Part shown: positions 35,630-43,880 of the stretch, in pieces
Position numbering within the stretch: the stretch's first letter is position 1
Layout of the letters: each line of letters starts with the position of its first letter
Source: a virus
Reading direction: 5' to 3' (one strand)
Virus record (IMG/VR): IMGVR_UViG_3300035682_000040
Location: 1-59,924 of that record
Length of the DNA stretch: 59,924 nt
Notes under the pieces: model-generated
What the model was told of the DNA's origin: nothing
Databases searched by the model: none
The model's input: only the letters and a program-made list of their open reading frames with translations
Made by a program: the position numbers and the translations under genes

Positions 35630-36046
35630 TTATTCCTCAAAACCTTGTCTTTTTGCCGATGCAGGAAGTACCACTTTCATTTGTGGTGAACCTTCCTTAA
35701 TGATTAGAAACTGGTCAACTAAATGTACTTCTTCTTCAGTTAAACAACGATATTGCTTAAGTTCAAGTTCTGGTAAAAACTTAACCATCTTATCAGGGCT
35801 AATATGAGCTTCTTCAAGTTGTTCTTTCATTGCAAGGAAAGCTGCAATATCAACTTTTCTAGTGATTGGCAAGGTTGCATTAAGAATCCAACCTTCCCCT
35901 AAATCAACTTTATTTGTACCTTCTTTTGGTGATGGGAATGCGTCTTTGAAAATTTCATTTCGTAATGAAGATTCAGCATCACGAAGTATTTTTAAATCGT
36001 CCTGCATTTTATACCATAACTCTAATTTCTTAATATTTACTGACAT
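35630..36046 (-). CDS. Conserved phage protein (DUF7173-like)
   Basis: A 138-residue protein with PSPKEGTNKVDLGEGWILNA and an N-terminal helix LWYKMQDDLKILRDAE, a combination found in phage proteins encoded beside ligase and SSB genes. First gene after a promoter with the common operator motif. Function unknown; probably part of the replication set. Confidence 0.7.
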   Translation of the reverse strand: MSVNIKKLELWYKMQDDLKILRDAESSLRNEIFKDAFPSPKEGTNKVDLGEGWILNATLPITRKVDIAAFLAMKEQLEEAHISPDKMVKFLPELELKQYRCLTEEEVHLVDQFLIIKEGSPQMKVVLPASAKRQGFEE

Positions 36047-36101
36047 TTTCGTACTCCAGTTGGATTGGTGTGGTGGATTATTTTTATTTTTGGTACAGCT
36101 A

Positions 36102-36135
36102 ATAATAACACAACTGTTATTAATTGCAAGTGTTA
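36102..36135 (-). promoter_or_regulatory. Minus-strand promoter with operator-like site
   Basis: TTGCAA (36124-36129), 16-nt spacer, TATTAT (36102-36107). TTGCAAGTGTTA occupies 36124-36135. It overlaps nothing coding and precedes the ligase/Sak4/SSB/nuclease/helicase genes. Confidence 0.7.
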
Positions 36136-38496
36136 TTTTATGTTACTTACATCAAGAATACGGTATGCCTTACCGTGGAAATTAAAAGCAGTAGCAGTTT
36201 CAGCAGCAGCCATTTCTACAATATAACCACTATCGCATAAAGATTTTATTGTGCTGTCTAGTGCTTTACCAGAACCATATTGATATTTTTCAAATGGTGG
36301 ACAATTACAAATCTTCATTTGTAGATATTTTCTAGAAACAATACCTAAAGTTCTCATAGACTCTATTACTTTGTAACCAGCGGACGGTTGTTCTTGTAAA
36401 TACTTTTTCATTATATTAAGTAGTTTACGTTCCCTAGCATTATCAGTAACGCCAATTTCTCCACTAGCCATTTTATTTTCCATTAAACCTATATCTCTAC
36501 GAACTGCTTTTAACGCCCAAGCTACATCTGTTTCTTGAATAACAGGGAACATAAAATTATTTCCTACAGCTAGTAAAGCAGCCATCTTTGTAACTTTTAA
36601 AGCAGCACGATTCCACATTTGTCGCCATGATTCATCTTCTGAACTATTAATTTGTGCATCACATTCTAATTCAAATTGTGCAATAATTTTTGCAGCTTCA
36701 CTAGATCGCTGAACACTTGAATTATCACCTTTATTAATTAATATAGAGCAATGAGAACATACTTCAGATAATGAATCCGATAATATTGCATCTGGTTGTC
36801 TTATTTGTTTTGTGTTCAAAGGAGGTCGCTCCCCTGAATATTCAAATAAGTTAAACCTAGATAAAAAACCATCAGACATCATACTAGGCGTTAAACATTC
36901 ATAGAAAGTTCCAGGAGTTGTTTCACCAATCATGGAATATGAGACACCAGAAATTGAAGCCACATTATTATCTTTACTAGAATAGGTTAAGCCACCCACA
37001 ATAGATTGAGGTCCAGACTTTTGGTATAAATCCGTCATAACAGTTCGTAAAGAGTGCATGGCAGTATCACGACCATCATCTTTAGCTAAACGTGTTAATT
37101 TACGTCCCCATTCTCCAGCCACATTTACAAAACTATTATTATCTATTACAGTTTTTATTAAAGCTGGACCTGAAGCAAATTCTGTAAAATTAACAAATCT
37201 CATACAAACAGGATCACGACTTGTAACGGCAGTCATTAAAGATGAAATTCCACTATGCAAAGCTTCTTTACCAATACCTGATCTAGCTATAAGTATGATA
37301 TACATATTAAGCCCAGACTGAGTGATTGAATAAGCCTTGCCACATATACCAGCCATAAGCCCTAACGCAGCTACAATAGCAACTTCCTTTACAGGTCTAG
37401 GTGCTGAACTGTATATGTAACGCGCAATTTTGCCAGTAAGTCCTGGAGGGTAATCCAATACATTAGGGTCATCAGATACTTCATCGTTATCTAAATTAAA
37501 CTTTTCTGCAAATGCAGCACTTGTAGGTTTATCATAGATTTTGTCATTAGTATTCTCAGTACTATGTAAAAACTCACTAGCTTTCTTAAAACCTTGTAAC
37601 TCCATTACTAAATCAGCAGCAATAGATATCTGACTTAAATCAGCCTGTACTGTATTTTGTTCCCTTGTTCTTATAACACGCAAAGTGTTATTAAGATAAG
37701 TGTCATTCTTTACAGCTTTTTCTCTTTGACCTAAACCACTAAGTCTAAATAAACGTCTACATTGTTCATTAGAAGGGCTATAAAAAGTAAGCATAGACAA
37801 TAAAGCTAAATCAGCTTCTGATTGTGACGGGTATCCTGTAGTATCACCTTTACACAACAGATTAAATTTATCCTTATTAGAAGCATTAATAGCCATTTCT
37901 ATAATAGCGTTATCGTCCATTTCTTGTGGTAACTCTTCCAAACCTGTCTTAACAACCTGCGGTTTCATCTGAAGCTGCATACTGTCTAAAAATGCTTGTG
38001 CATCCACAATAGGGTGATTAATTAATGTGTTCCCAGTACAAATCATATAGCGTTCTTGACTATATACTTCAACACCATCCCTACGCATACCAGAACCAAT
38101 ATTACCTTTTACCCAAATATGAATACCTTTTCCATATTTAGAATGTTCAGTATATGATTTTAGATTTTGAACTATGCTCCAATAGCGATTCAAATGTTCT
38201 TGTGTAGTCCATTTAGTACGGTCTATTGGTTGTAACTTTCGAGTTTGACTTTCCTGATCCACTACATCTAAATCAATGCAAGTAAATGGGTCATCTTTAG
38301 TTAATACATATCCAAAATTCAAATTAAGAATTTTTGAATAATGTACAGCTTCTTCAAAAGTTAATAAATAACTTGGATCAGTAACGGATATATTAAATAC
38401 GTTTGATCCGTTTGTTGATAAGGGAGCTTTATTTTCACCACTTAAAGCCCATTGCCGTCTTTCTTTTAAATCATTTGGAATTTTACTGAACGGCAT
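36133..38496 (-). CDS. Primase-polymerase / DUF3987 helicase fusion
   Basis: A 787-residue replication initiator-type protein. The N-terminal prim-pol domain has the acidic pair in CIDLDVVD (Asp75, Asp77), a conserved GIHIWVKG near 133-140 and GVEVYSQERYMICTG near 148-162. The C-terminal half is a DUF3987 helicase domain with Walker A ARSGIGKEA near residue 402. It would make primers and unwind the fork for the family B polymerase. The last residues extend to 36133, close to the next promoter. Confidence 0.88.
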   Translation of the reverse strand: MPFSKIPNDLKERRQWALSGENKAPLSTNGSNVFNISVTDPSYLLTFEEAVHYSKILNLNFGYVLTKDDPFTCIDLDVVDQESQTRKLQPIDRTKWTTQEHLNRYWSIVQNLKSYTEHSKYGKGIHIWVKGNIGSGMRRDGVEVYSQERYMICTGNTLINHPIVDAQAFLDSMQLQMKPQVVKTGLEELPQEMDDNAIIEMAINASNKDKFNLLCKGDTTGYPSQSEADLALLSMLTFYSPSNEQCRRLFRLSGLGQREKAVKNDTYLNNTLRVIRTREQNTVQADLSQISIAADLVMELQGFKKASEFLHSTENTNDKIYDKPTSAAFAEKFNLDNDEVSDDPNVLDYPPGLTGKIARYIYSSAPRPVKEVAIVAALGLMAGICGKAYSITQSGLNMYIILIARSGIGKEALHSGISSLMTAVTSRDPVCMRFVNFTEFASGPALIKTVIDNNSFVNVAGEWGRKLTRLAKDDGRDTAMHSLRTVMTDLYQKSGPQSIVGGLTYSSKDNNVASISGVSYSMIGETTPGTFYECLTPSMMSDGFLSRFNLFEYSGERPPLNTKQIRQPDAILSDSLSEVCSHCSILINKGDNSSVQRSSEAAKIIAQFELECDAQINSSEDESWRQMWNRAALKVTKMAALLAVGNNFMFPVIQETDVAWALKAVRRDIGLMENKMASGEIGVTDNARERKLLNIMKKYLQEQPSAGYKVIESMRTLGIVSRKYLQMKICNCPPFEKYQYGSGKALDSTIKSLCDSGYIVEMAAAETATAFNFHGKAYRILDVSNIK

Positions 38497-38506
38497 ACCG
38501 TTTCCT

Positions 38507-38734
38507 TTATTTTTCTAAACCACGTCTCTTATTGAGGTTTTTTTGTAATTCTTTTAACAATGGTAATAAAGGTTCCCTTTCCCATATTGTTAATTGGATT
38601 CCTGGAACTTCAATAGCATTGGGAAGTTTACCGTTATTTTTCCATGAAACTATAGTAGCTCTCGGGATATTTAACTGTTTGCAAATTTCACCAGACGTTA
38701 TATACTTAGTATTAAATACTTCTAAATGACTCAT
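38507..38734 (-). CDS. AlpA/excisionase-like HTH protein
   Basis: A 75-residue DNA-binding protein. YITSGEICKQLNIPRATIVSWKN (8-30) is a winged-helix/MerR-like HTH as in AlpA and excisionases. It is the first gene behind an operator-bearing promoter and precedes the primase-helicase, so it could be a regulator or an origin-binding factor. With no integrase in the genome a true excisionase role is unlikely. Confidence 0.8.
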   Translation of the reverse strand: MSHLEVFNTKYITSGEICKQLNIPRATIVSWKNNGKLPNAIEVPGIQLTIWEREPLLPLLKELQKNLNKRRGLEK

Positions 38735-38763
38735 TATAATTTTCCTATTTTGAAAAGCGTTAC

Positions 38764-38798
38764 AGTTTAATAGGATTAAATTGTAATTGCAAGTGTTA
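38764..38798 (-). promoter_or_regulatory. Minus-strand promoter with operator-like site
   Basis: TTGCAA (38787-38792), 17-nt spacer, TAAACT (38764-38769). TTGCAAGTGTTA lies at 38787-38798, and a partial second copy (AAAAGCGTTA) lies just downstream around 38753-38762. Confidence 0.65.
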
Positions 38799-38802
38799 CT
38801 TT

Positions 38803-39033
38803 TTAATCTATTGTATTCTTTTTTAAGCCATTTTTAAATAAGAAATCATTAATGGTACGTTTACAATCTACAATAGTAAATTCCCTAATCCAATCCCTAC
38901 CATTATCTAAGATTTGATACCATTCAATATCCTCTTTTTTAGGTCTTTTAGGTACAACAGTTCCGTTTTTATCTAACTTCCAATCACCACATATACCGTA
39001 TGAAGGAATTATCTCAAAGCCTTTATATTTCAT
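38803..39033 (-). CDS. Hypothetical protein
   Basis: A 76-residue basic protein, MKYKGFEIIPSYGICGDWKL..., with an AGGGA ribosome binding site. The KGFEI...DWKLDKNG start resembles small phage proteins of unknown role. Ends right at the next operator-bearing promoter. Confidence 0.65.
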   Translation of the reverse strand: MKYKGFEIIPSYGICGDWKLDKNGTVVPKRPKKEDIEWYQILDNGRDWIREFTIVDCKRTINDFLFKNGLKKNTID

Positions 39034-39034
39034 A

Positions 39035-39382
39035 CTAATTCCCTACAGCTAAAAGTGCTTCAATTCTTAATATTTCAGTTAGTATAGTTTCTTTTTTCCA
39101 TAATCTAGTTGTTAATGGAAAACCTTTTGTACTGGTAGTTTTATTTCCAAAATTAGTATTACTTCTTACTAATCTTTTAAAATCATTTTTAGGAAAATGA
39201 CCTTTTGCTAATCTTAAATTCAACGCACTACTTGTAAATCCAAAAATGTCACAAATATCTTTTACTCTAATAGGAGAATTAGAAGCTACCGTCTTTAACC
39301 AATCATAGTTAGATGGTTTACGGTAATTAAAATTATTTGCTCCAGCATTATCACCAATTTTAAAAGTCATATAGAATTCCAT
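39035..39382 (-). CDS. Putative HTH protein
   Basis: A 115-residue basic protein with PIRVKDICDIFGFTSSALNLRL, which looks like a helix-turn-helix. Starts at ATG 39382 or, with a weak GGAA, at ATG 39370 (MTFKIGDN). It follows the structured gap at 39383-39578. No family recognised. Confidence 0.6.
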   Translation of the reverse strand: MEFYMTFKIGDNAGANNFNYRKPSNYDWLKTVASNSPIRVKDICDIFGFTSSALNLRLAKGHFPKNDFKRLVRSNTNFGNKTTSTKGFPLTTRLWKKETILTEILRIEALLAVGN

Positions 39383-39427
39383 TAGTTAATTAAAAAGTTC
39401 TGACGTATTAATTATCCCGTACATTCA

Positions 39428-39562
39428 AGCCACTGGGGTTCACTCCAAATAATAAGCATGATAAAGCCTGCCGTCCTTATTACTAGAGCATTAATACTAT
39501 TTCAAGCTGTCAGAGTAGCCTTAAGCGTCCTTGCAGGCAATATATCCTGAGGAGTAGTGGCT
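39428..39562 (-). ncRNA. Candidate structured RNA in intercistronic gap
   Basis: Three nested helices can be drawn in the 196-nt gap. P1 pairs 39556-39562 with 39428-39434 (AGCCACT with AGTGGCT), P1b pairs 39551-39555 with 39442-39446 (ACTCC with GGAGT), separated by a 7-nt bulge GAACCCC on one side, and P2 pairs 39533-39538 with 39466-39471 (GCCTGC with GCAGGC). The gap contains no ORF and lies within a minus-strand operon. No known RNA family could be assigned. Confidence 0.45.
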
Positions 39563-39578
39563 CCGGCAATCAAATTAG

Positions 39579-39830
39579 TTAATCGTAATCTCGGTCAACA
39601 TCGTTATGACTATTCGAGATTTGTTCTTCAATACTGGCTAAACATTCCTCATTCAACACAAGGATTAAATCTACTTCACCACACATTACTGATAGGATTT
39701 CAATTACTTCACATGAATCAGGGTAACTACCGTCCCAAGGACCTGAATAAATTCCTATTGTGGCAGCTTCAAAATTATACTCGACTTCCATGTCAAATCC
39801 TGCAACAACGCACTCCGTTATGAGGCTCAT
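39579..39830 (-). CDS. Hypothetical acidic protein
   Basis: An 83-residue very acidic protein. MEVEYNFEAATIGIYSGPWD and the C-terminal ECLASIEEQISNS are reminiscent of small phage proteins that contain a P-E-SVEI core, but no function is known. It overlaps the upstream gene as ATGA. Confidence 0.7.
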   Translation of the reverse strand: MSLITECVVAGFDMEVEYNFEAATIGIYSGPWDGSYPDSCEVIEILSVMCGEVDLILVLNEECLASIEEQISNSHNDVDRDYD

Positions 39831-40054
39831 TTCTCATAACCTATATCTTGGTTTTGGAATGAAGCCTTGTTTGTGGGTAGCTCCAATACTTCAAAAATGT
39901 GGGAACCTTTGTTATCATGGTCGTCTATGATAAAAGTTCCACTACGAGTCTTGTGCAGTTTAAAACTTTTGTCATCTTGCATAAACTTAGCTCCAATAAC
40001 AAAACCAATTATAAGACCTATTAATAATACAGCTAAAACATTTTTCTTATCCAT
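39827..40054 (-). CDS. Membrane-anchored small protein
   Basis: A 75-residue protein with one N-terminal transmembrane helix (NVLAVLLIGLIIGFVIGAKF, ~5-24) and a soluble C-terminal part. GGGGAAT precedes ATG. Could be an inner-membrane anchored factor facing the periplasm or cytoplasm; no family recognised. Confidence 0.7.
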   Translation of the reverse strand: MDKKNVLAVLLIGLIIGFVIGAKFMQDDKSFKLHKTRSGTFIIDDHDNKGSHIFEVLELPTNKASFQNQDIGYEK

Positions 40055-40064
40055 TTTATTCCCC

Positions 40065-40316
40065 TTAGTATGATATTACACGAACAATTTGATCTGTATA
40101 AGCCCAACGACCATCGCCAGACTTATCAATGTAATCAATGACATTTCTACCATTCTTACCTTCTTCAGTAAATCCAGTTAAGGTAACTACTTCTGGTGCA
40201 TCGCCACCGAAACCTGATCTAACCACAACAACTGAACCTTGTCCAAGGCGTTCCTCATCCACATTTATTTTGGTAGCTGACTGATTAGACATTAAAGCAT
40301 TTAATAACATATTCAT
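40065..40316 (-). CDS. Hypothetical protein
   Basis: An 83-residue protein with a beta-rich C-terminal part (GSVVVVRSGFGGDAPEVVTL), behind a strong AGGAGAA site. Looks like a small SH3-like or OB-like barrel. Function unknown. Confidence 0.65.
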   Translation of the reverse strand: MNMLLNALMSNQSATKINVDEERLGQGSVVVVRSGFGGDAPEVVTLTGFTEEGKNGRNVIDYIDKSGDGRWAYTDQIVRVISY

Positions 40317-40331
40317 CTTAGTTCTCCTAAA

Positions 40332-40631
40332 TCAAAAATAATTTCTACGCCATTCACAAAAGTCATCATCTTCAGGATGAGCGTACATACCACCCTCTTC
40401 ACCTAAGTAACAGAACCCGTTGTAGCAATTCTGGTCGTGAAGCAAGTCTTCTAACATCACGTTAGCACCTTCTGCCATACCAATCCATCGGTCTTCTGAT
40501 TGCCTAATCCAACTGGCAACTTGTTCAGGTCTTTCACGCTTATCCTTAAGCCTGTCACTACAGTGACGGATAAAATCACGGTGGCGTTCTAACGCTTTTA
40601 CTACTACTTTAGTTGGATTCTTTCTAGCCAT
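40332..40631 (-). CDS. Hypothetical protein
   Basis: A 99-residue protein, basic at the N-terminus (ARKNPTKVVVKALERHRDFI) and acidic at the C-terminus with Cys residues (NCYNGFCYLGEE and DDDFCEW). First gene after an operator-bearing promoter. No family recognised. Confidence 0.65.
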   Translation of the reverse strand: MARKNPTKVVVKALERHRDFIRHCSDRLKDKRERPEQVASWIRQSEDRWIGMAEGANVMLEDLLHDQNCYNGFCYLGEEGGMYAHPEDDDFCEWRRNYF

Positions 40632-40676
40632 GCTGTTCCCCTTTTGTTAAGATAATTTAATTTTTACTACAGCTAT

Positions 40677-40725
40677 AATATACCATGTAAATTTAACGCT
40701 TGCAAGTTTTATTTTACAAGCGTTA
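40677..40725 (-). promoter_or_regulatory. Minus-strand promoter with inverted operator pair
   Basis: TTGCAA (40700-40705), 17-nt spacer, TATATT (40677-40682). Two copies of the motif occur in opposite orientation, TAACGCTTGCAA (40694-40705) and TTACAAGCGTTA (40714-40725), forming an inverted repeat AACGCTTG...CAAGCGTT. Confidence 0.75.
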
Positions 40726-40736
40726 TCTTTATAATT

Positions 40737-40931
40737 CTACATATTTTCTATGTATTTGGTAAGAGTAGCAAAAGTTACTGCTCTAGGAGTACCGATTCGC
40801 AATCCTAACATTCGGCAAGCTGTCTTATTAGCTGAAGTTCTAAACTTCAAACCTTTCATTTCTAAACCTAGCGCACTTCTAATAGCTGAAAGTCTATACT
40901 TTTCAATTTGTTCTGGTGTATTTAAAATCAT
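40737..40931 (-). CDS. Hypothetical basic protein, HTH-like
   Basis: A 64-residue basic protein with RLSAIRSALGLEMKGLKFRT and KTACRMLGLRIGTPRAV, helices that could form a small DNA-binding domain. Its stop is next to an operator-bearing promoter. No family recognised. Confidence 0.6.
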   Translation of the reverse strand: MILNTPEQIEKYRLSAIRSALGLEMKGLKFRTSANKTACRMLGLRIGTPRAVTFATLTKYIENM

Positions 40932-40941
40932 TTTATTCCCC

Positions 40942-41229
40942 TCATCCTAAAAACTTAACAGCATCAAAAAAACCTTGTCGGTAACTATCCTCATCAACTG
41001 GATACCAACCATTGATAATGGCGTTAGATAGGCAAGTATCAATGGCATCATTACTTAAAAATTCTCTTTTTTGTAAAACATATTCTTGAATAATCAACTC
41101 GGCAAATTTTTCTAAATCAACTTTAGATATATCATAATCTCCATCAATATTCCATACTTCACACTTGTCAGCAAGTTCTGCAATTTTCTCTTTTATTTCC
41201 AAAGTCAATAAATCTAAATTAGACATCAT
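40942..41229 (-). CDS. Hypothetical acidic protein
   Basis: A 95-residue acidic protein. VDLEKFAELIIQEYVLQKRE is similar to a tract in the gene at 19925-20137. Ends with YPVDEDSYRQGFFDAVKFL. TAATG coupling to the upstream gene. Confidence 0.65.
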   Translation of the reverse strand: MMSNLDLLTLEIKEKIAELADKCEVWNIDGDYDISKVDLEKFAELIIQEYVLQKREFLSNDAIDTCLSNAIINGWYPVDEDSYRQGFFDAVKFLG

Positions 41230-41489
41230 TACACGTCCATCCCATGATTAACTATTACAATTAATTGATCTTCAGAATTACCTTTGCGAAACATAGTTAC
41301 AGAATTACAAAAGTAAAGACCGTTGTTATAACAATGTTCTTCTTCAAAATACTCTTTGTACTCGGCTAATTCTTCATCAAGAATATTTTCATTTAGGTTT
41401 GTGACAAGAAGCCATTCATAAGTATAAAAATCTTCTTGAACATTACCAATCTTGGTATATTTTAAATCGCTATTTTTCTCAAACATCAT
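41229..41489 (-). CDS. Hypothetical acidic protein
   Basis: About 86 residues from ATG 41489, chosen because GAGGA lies 5 nt upstream; the frame is open to 41504. Contains EELAEYKEYFEEEHCYNNGLY and a beta-strand C-terminal part. No family recognised. Confidence 0.6.
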   Translation of the reverse strand: MMFEKNSDLKYTKIGNVQEDFYTYEWLLVTNLNENILDEELAEYKEYFEEEHCYNNGLYFCNSVTMFRKGNSEDQLIVIVNHGMDV

Positions 41490-41820
41490 CTTCATCCTCA
41501 TCAACAGTATCTAAACCAAAGAATATGTAGCAAGGTTCCCACATATCTACTTCATCTTCAGGGCAAACTTCAATAGAATTATCTAACACAACCGTCATGT
41601 CCTCAACACCCTCAAACAAAACTTCTACAGCCAGTTTATAAGCATCATCATCTAAATCTTCAATATGCTCAGTTGACCAAGACACGTCCAACAGCATGTC
41701 TTTTATGTCTTGATAAGTAGTAGCACCTTCAACAATAACTTGGACTACATCATTGTGGTAGCCACGGAAGTAATCACCTGTGCAGGTATCTAAATGATGC
41801 AGGAAGTATTTCTTTTTCAT
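41479..41820 (-). CDS. Hypothetical strongly acidic protein
   Basis: A 113-residue protein with many Asp/Glu, ending in DTVDEDEDDV. Such acidic small phage proteins sometimes mimic DNA, but nothing here proves it. AGGAG precedes ATG. Confidence 0.65.
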   Translation of the reverse strand: MKKKYFLHHLDTCTGDYFRGYHNDVVQVIVEGATTYQDIKDMLLDVSWSTEHIEDLDDDAYKLAVEVLFEGVEDMTVVLDNSIEVCPEDEVDMWEPCYIFFGLDTVDEDEDDV

Positions 41821-41889
41821 TTGTAACTCCTATTAATTAATGATAACGAATGTCATCCACATAGGCACTGTTTCCAATGCCTATGAAGA

Positions 41890-42114
41890 TTAATCAGCGT
41901 TAGGAAAAACTACGAAACTTTTTCTTAATTTAGCATACCGGAATATAATGCCACTAAACTTTGGGCATGGTGATCCCTCGCTAAGGTCACGTTTAGAAAC
42001 ATAACAACCCTCAGGAACCAGTCTGAAATCTTTACCATCTTCCCAGTCAGCTAAAACACTAGCTTTAGATTTGTAGTCACGACCATAAGCCGGAATTAAA
42101 TGTAAGTCTCTCAT
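41890..42114 (-). CDS. Hypothetical protein
   Basis: A 74-residue basic protein: MRDLHLIPAYGRDYKSKASV then DWEDGKDFRL, a layout seen in small phage and Gram-negative phage-island proteins. GAGGA precedes ATG. Role unknown. Confidence 0.7.
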   Translation of the reverse strand: MRDLHLIPAYGRDYKSKASVLADWEDGKDFRLVPEGCYVSKRDLSEGSPCPKFSGIIFRYAKLRKSFVVFPNAD

Positions 42115-42314
42115 TTTGTTTCCTCAAGTGGTGCTAGAATTATCCAACCTTTGTTCAACAGTTCTGATATAGCCTCATACGCATCCCCATTTTTAATTTT
42201 AGGATTAGCATCAATAATTTCTACTACTTTATTGTGGTTAAACGCTTTTTCCCAAGTATTAAAACGTCTACCGTCCGTACCCTCGTACAATCTTACTTCT
42301 TTTATATCACTCAT
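42111..42314 (-). CDS. Hypothetical protein
   Basis: A 67-residue protein starting MSDIKEVRLYEGTDGRRFNT at ATG 42314, where AGGAGAA is 5 nt upstream; the frame is open to 42356. Contains TWEKAFNHNKVVEII. Similar starts occur in small phage proteins without known function. Confidence 0.65.
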   Translation of the reverse strand: MSDIKEVRLYEGTDGRRFNTWEKAFNHNKVVEIIDANPKIKNGDAYEAISELLNKGWIILAPLEETK

Positions 42315-42316
42315 TT

Positions 42317-42643
42317 TTATTCTCCTAATTTTATAAAAAACCAACGATCTGCACATGAATCAAATTGCTCAGGATTAAAATACATATTTAATTCTGTAGC
42401 ATAGGTAGCCACATTATAAGTAGCTACATAAGTATCTGGACAAACATCAAATAACTCAAGAATAGGATAATCATTTACGTCTAGAAACAACATACCTTTA
42501 TTTACTTCATCATGGACAATACTTCGAACTCGATAGAATTCTTTATCATCATATCTTTCAACATAAAGATTCTTAGGTGTCACTTCATAGACATTCGCTA
42601 AGTGTAAAGCTGGGATCATTTTAATATTTCTAAGATCAATCAT
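42317..42643 (-). CDS. Hypothetical protein
   Basis: A 108-residue protein starting MIDLRNIKMIPALHLANVYE at ATG 42643, which overlaps the upstream stop and has AGGA 6 nt before it; an ATG at 42649 is also in frame. Beta-rich. No family recognised. Confidence 0.6.
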   Translation of the reverse strand: MIDLRNIKMIPALHLANVYEVTPKNLYVERYDDKEFYRVRSIVHDEVNKGMLFLDVNDYPILELFDVCPDTYVATYNVATYATELNMYFNPEQFDSCADRWFFIKLGE

Positions 42644-42873
42644 TACCATTCCTCATTTAAATTAGTTTCAACAATAAATCCATTTTCAACCAGACCACAT
42701 TCACAAACGAACTTAGTCCATTCGCCTGGATTCTTAGGGTCAACCCAATCCGCAGTACACCATTTTTTGTGGCAACCTTGGAACGCATCAGTTTGAGCCT
42801 TTGCTTTTTCCATAGTATCAAAGACACCATGATTACTTTGACCTGTAAAGGACATTGCGATAAACATCTTCAT
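42643..42873 (-). CDS. Hypothetical protein, Cys-rich
   Basis: A 76-residue protein with GCHKKWCTADWVDPKN and KFVCECGLVENG, a possible zinc-binding pattern. GGAG precedes ATG. No family recognised. Confidence 0.65.
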   Translation of the reverse strand: MKMFIAMSFTGQSNHGVFDTMEKAKAQTDAFQGCHKKWCTADWVDPKNPGEWTKFVCECGLVENGFIVETNLNEEW

Positions 42874-42878
42874 TTTTG

Positions 42879-43100
42879 TTACTCCTTATTTATTTTAATT
42901 AACTCATCTTCCCAATATTCAATATCGTTCATCAATTCTAAGATATATAGTGAAGCATCAATATCAAGAGCAATGGAACGATTATTATTATTTATTATTT
43001 CTTGATATATTTCAGTATCAAGATTAAGTGGAAAAATTTCAGCATCGAGAAGGGTACATAAAGTTACTATTTTAGATTTTACTACGTCAATTCTTTTCAT
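42879..43100 (-). CDS. Hypothetical helical protein
   Basis: A 73-residue acidic protein, MKRIDVVKSKIVTLCTLLDA..., ending in a WEDELIKINKE helix. GGAG precedes ATG. No family recognised. Confidence 0.6.
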   Translation of the reverse strand: MKRIDVVKSKIVTLCTLLDAEIFPLNLDTEIYQEIINNNNRSIALDIDASLYILELMNDIEYWEDELIKINKE

Positions 43101-43142
43101 TTTATTACTCCAAAAAATTAAGCCGTCCTTGGCGATTAGATA

Positions 43143-43304
43143 TTAACCTACTTTACGAGTTATTTCATCAACCCAGAATTTATTTATTAAAGAGTTGATA
43201 GATAGATACTCAGCACCATTCACTTTTAAAGTAGACAGATGCTGTGTTAAAGACCTAATGTACTTTGTACGAGCTGGGCTTAGATAATTTTTATTCGCTT
43301 TCAT
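43143..43304 (-). CDS. Hypothetical small basic protein, 53 aa
   Basis: MKANKNYLSPARTKYIRSLT... from ATG 43304, which has GAGG 9 nt upstream; the frame is open to 43340. Basic and helical, so nucleic-acid binding is possible. First gene after an operator-bearing promoter. Confidence 0.55.
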   Translation of the reverse strand: MKANKNYLSPARTKYIRSLTQHLSTLKVNGAEYLSINSLINKFWVDEITRKVG

Positions 43305-43351
43305 ATAGATAAACCTCATATTTGGACACATAAGCAACATTGCTTAGGGTT

Positions 43352-43386
43352 ATATTACACTTGTTATATATACATTACAAGCGTTA
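43352..43386 (-). promoter_or_regulatory. Minus-strand promoter with paired operator-like sites
   Basis: TTGTAA (43375-43380), 17-nt spacer, TAATAT (43352-43357). TTACAAGCGTTA covers 43375-43386 and TTACACTTGTTA covers 43355-43366 over the -10. Confidence 0.7.
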
Positions 43387-43434
43387 TTTTAACTTATTTT
43401 ATGCTAGAGGTTGAATAATAATTGGGATAGGCAA

Positions 43435-43473
43435 GCTGGTAGTAGGCTAATGGGATAAAAAGCCTACCACAGC
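43435..43473 (-). terminator. Hairpin downstream of HTH gene
   Basis: TAGGCT (43443-43448) pairs with AGCCTA (43461-43466), extended by imperfect outer pairs over GCTGGTAG and CTACCACAGC-like arms. On the minus strand it follows the stop of the gene at 43484. U tract is weak. Confidence 0.5.
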
Positions 43474-43483
43474 TAAAAATGGG

Positions 43484-43765
43484 CTAAGAACGGGCGTGTT
43501 TGCGTAAAGGTTTAGGGACAGGGTTAAACTTACGGGATAACAACAGGACTTCTTGTACTTTATTGAAGTTTATCCCGAACTCGGACTTCAGCCATCCGTC
43601 AATGTCAGACTTAAGATATGAGATACCTCGTCTACCTGATATTGAAGAAGGGACTTGTGTTGGAGCATCGGGGTTAGACAAGTATTTGCGGACATAGTGT
43701 TCCGACCTACCAATGTAAGTCATTATGTCTACTATGGATAAGTATTCGTCAGATGTCGGTGTCAT
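43484..43765 (-). CDS. HTH DNA-binding protein (AlpA/MerR-like)
   Basis: A protein of about 93 residues; ATG 43765 is preferred over a TTG at 43777. EYLSIVDIMTYIGRSEHYVRKYLSN (7-31) forms a helix-turn-helix as in excisionase/AlpA proteins, followed by SSISGRRGISYLKSDIDGWL as the wing. It lies next to the candidate origin/control region and is a candidate for the regulator that binds the shared operator motif. Confidence 0.75.
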   Translation of the reverse strand: MTPTSDEYLSIVDIMTYIGRSEHYVRKYLSNPDAPTQVPSSISGRRGISYLKSDIDGWLKSEFGINFNKVQEVLLLSRKFNPVPKPLRKHARS

Positions 43766-43880
43766 TGTCGTTTTCAAGATGTGTTGATACTAGGTTGCAG
43801 AATTGAATGACCACAATTACTGAGAAGATTAGTAGAAGTGTGGGTACAAGGAGCAAGGAATAGATTATTGTACGTATCAT
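43749..43880 (-). CDS. Small membrane protein, 43 aa
   Basis: MIRTIIYSLLLVPTLLLIFS begins a single transmembrane helix, followed by a short acidic tail. ATG 43880 overlaps the stop of the gene above (ATGA), and its 3' end overlaps the HTH gene, so three genes are coupled. No family recognised. Confidence 0.6.
   Translation of the reverse strand: MIRTIIYSLLLVPTLLLIFSVIVVIQFCNLVSTHLENDNDTDI

Noticed and set aside
38507-38734. Excisionase indicating a temperate phage
   Set aside because: The HTH type is shared by many regulators, and no integrase, attachment site or CI-like repressor was seen.
39437-39446. GGTTCACTCC resembling a tRNA T-loop
   Set aside because: No matching T-stem, anticodon arm or acceptor stem could be built around it on either strand.
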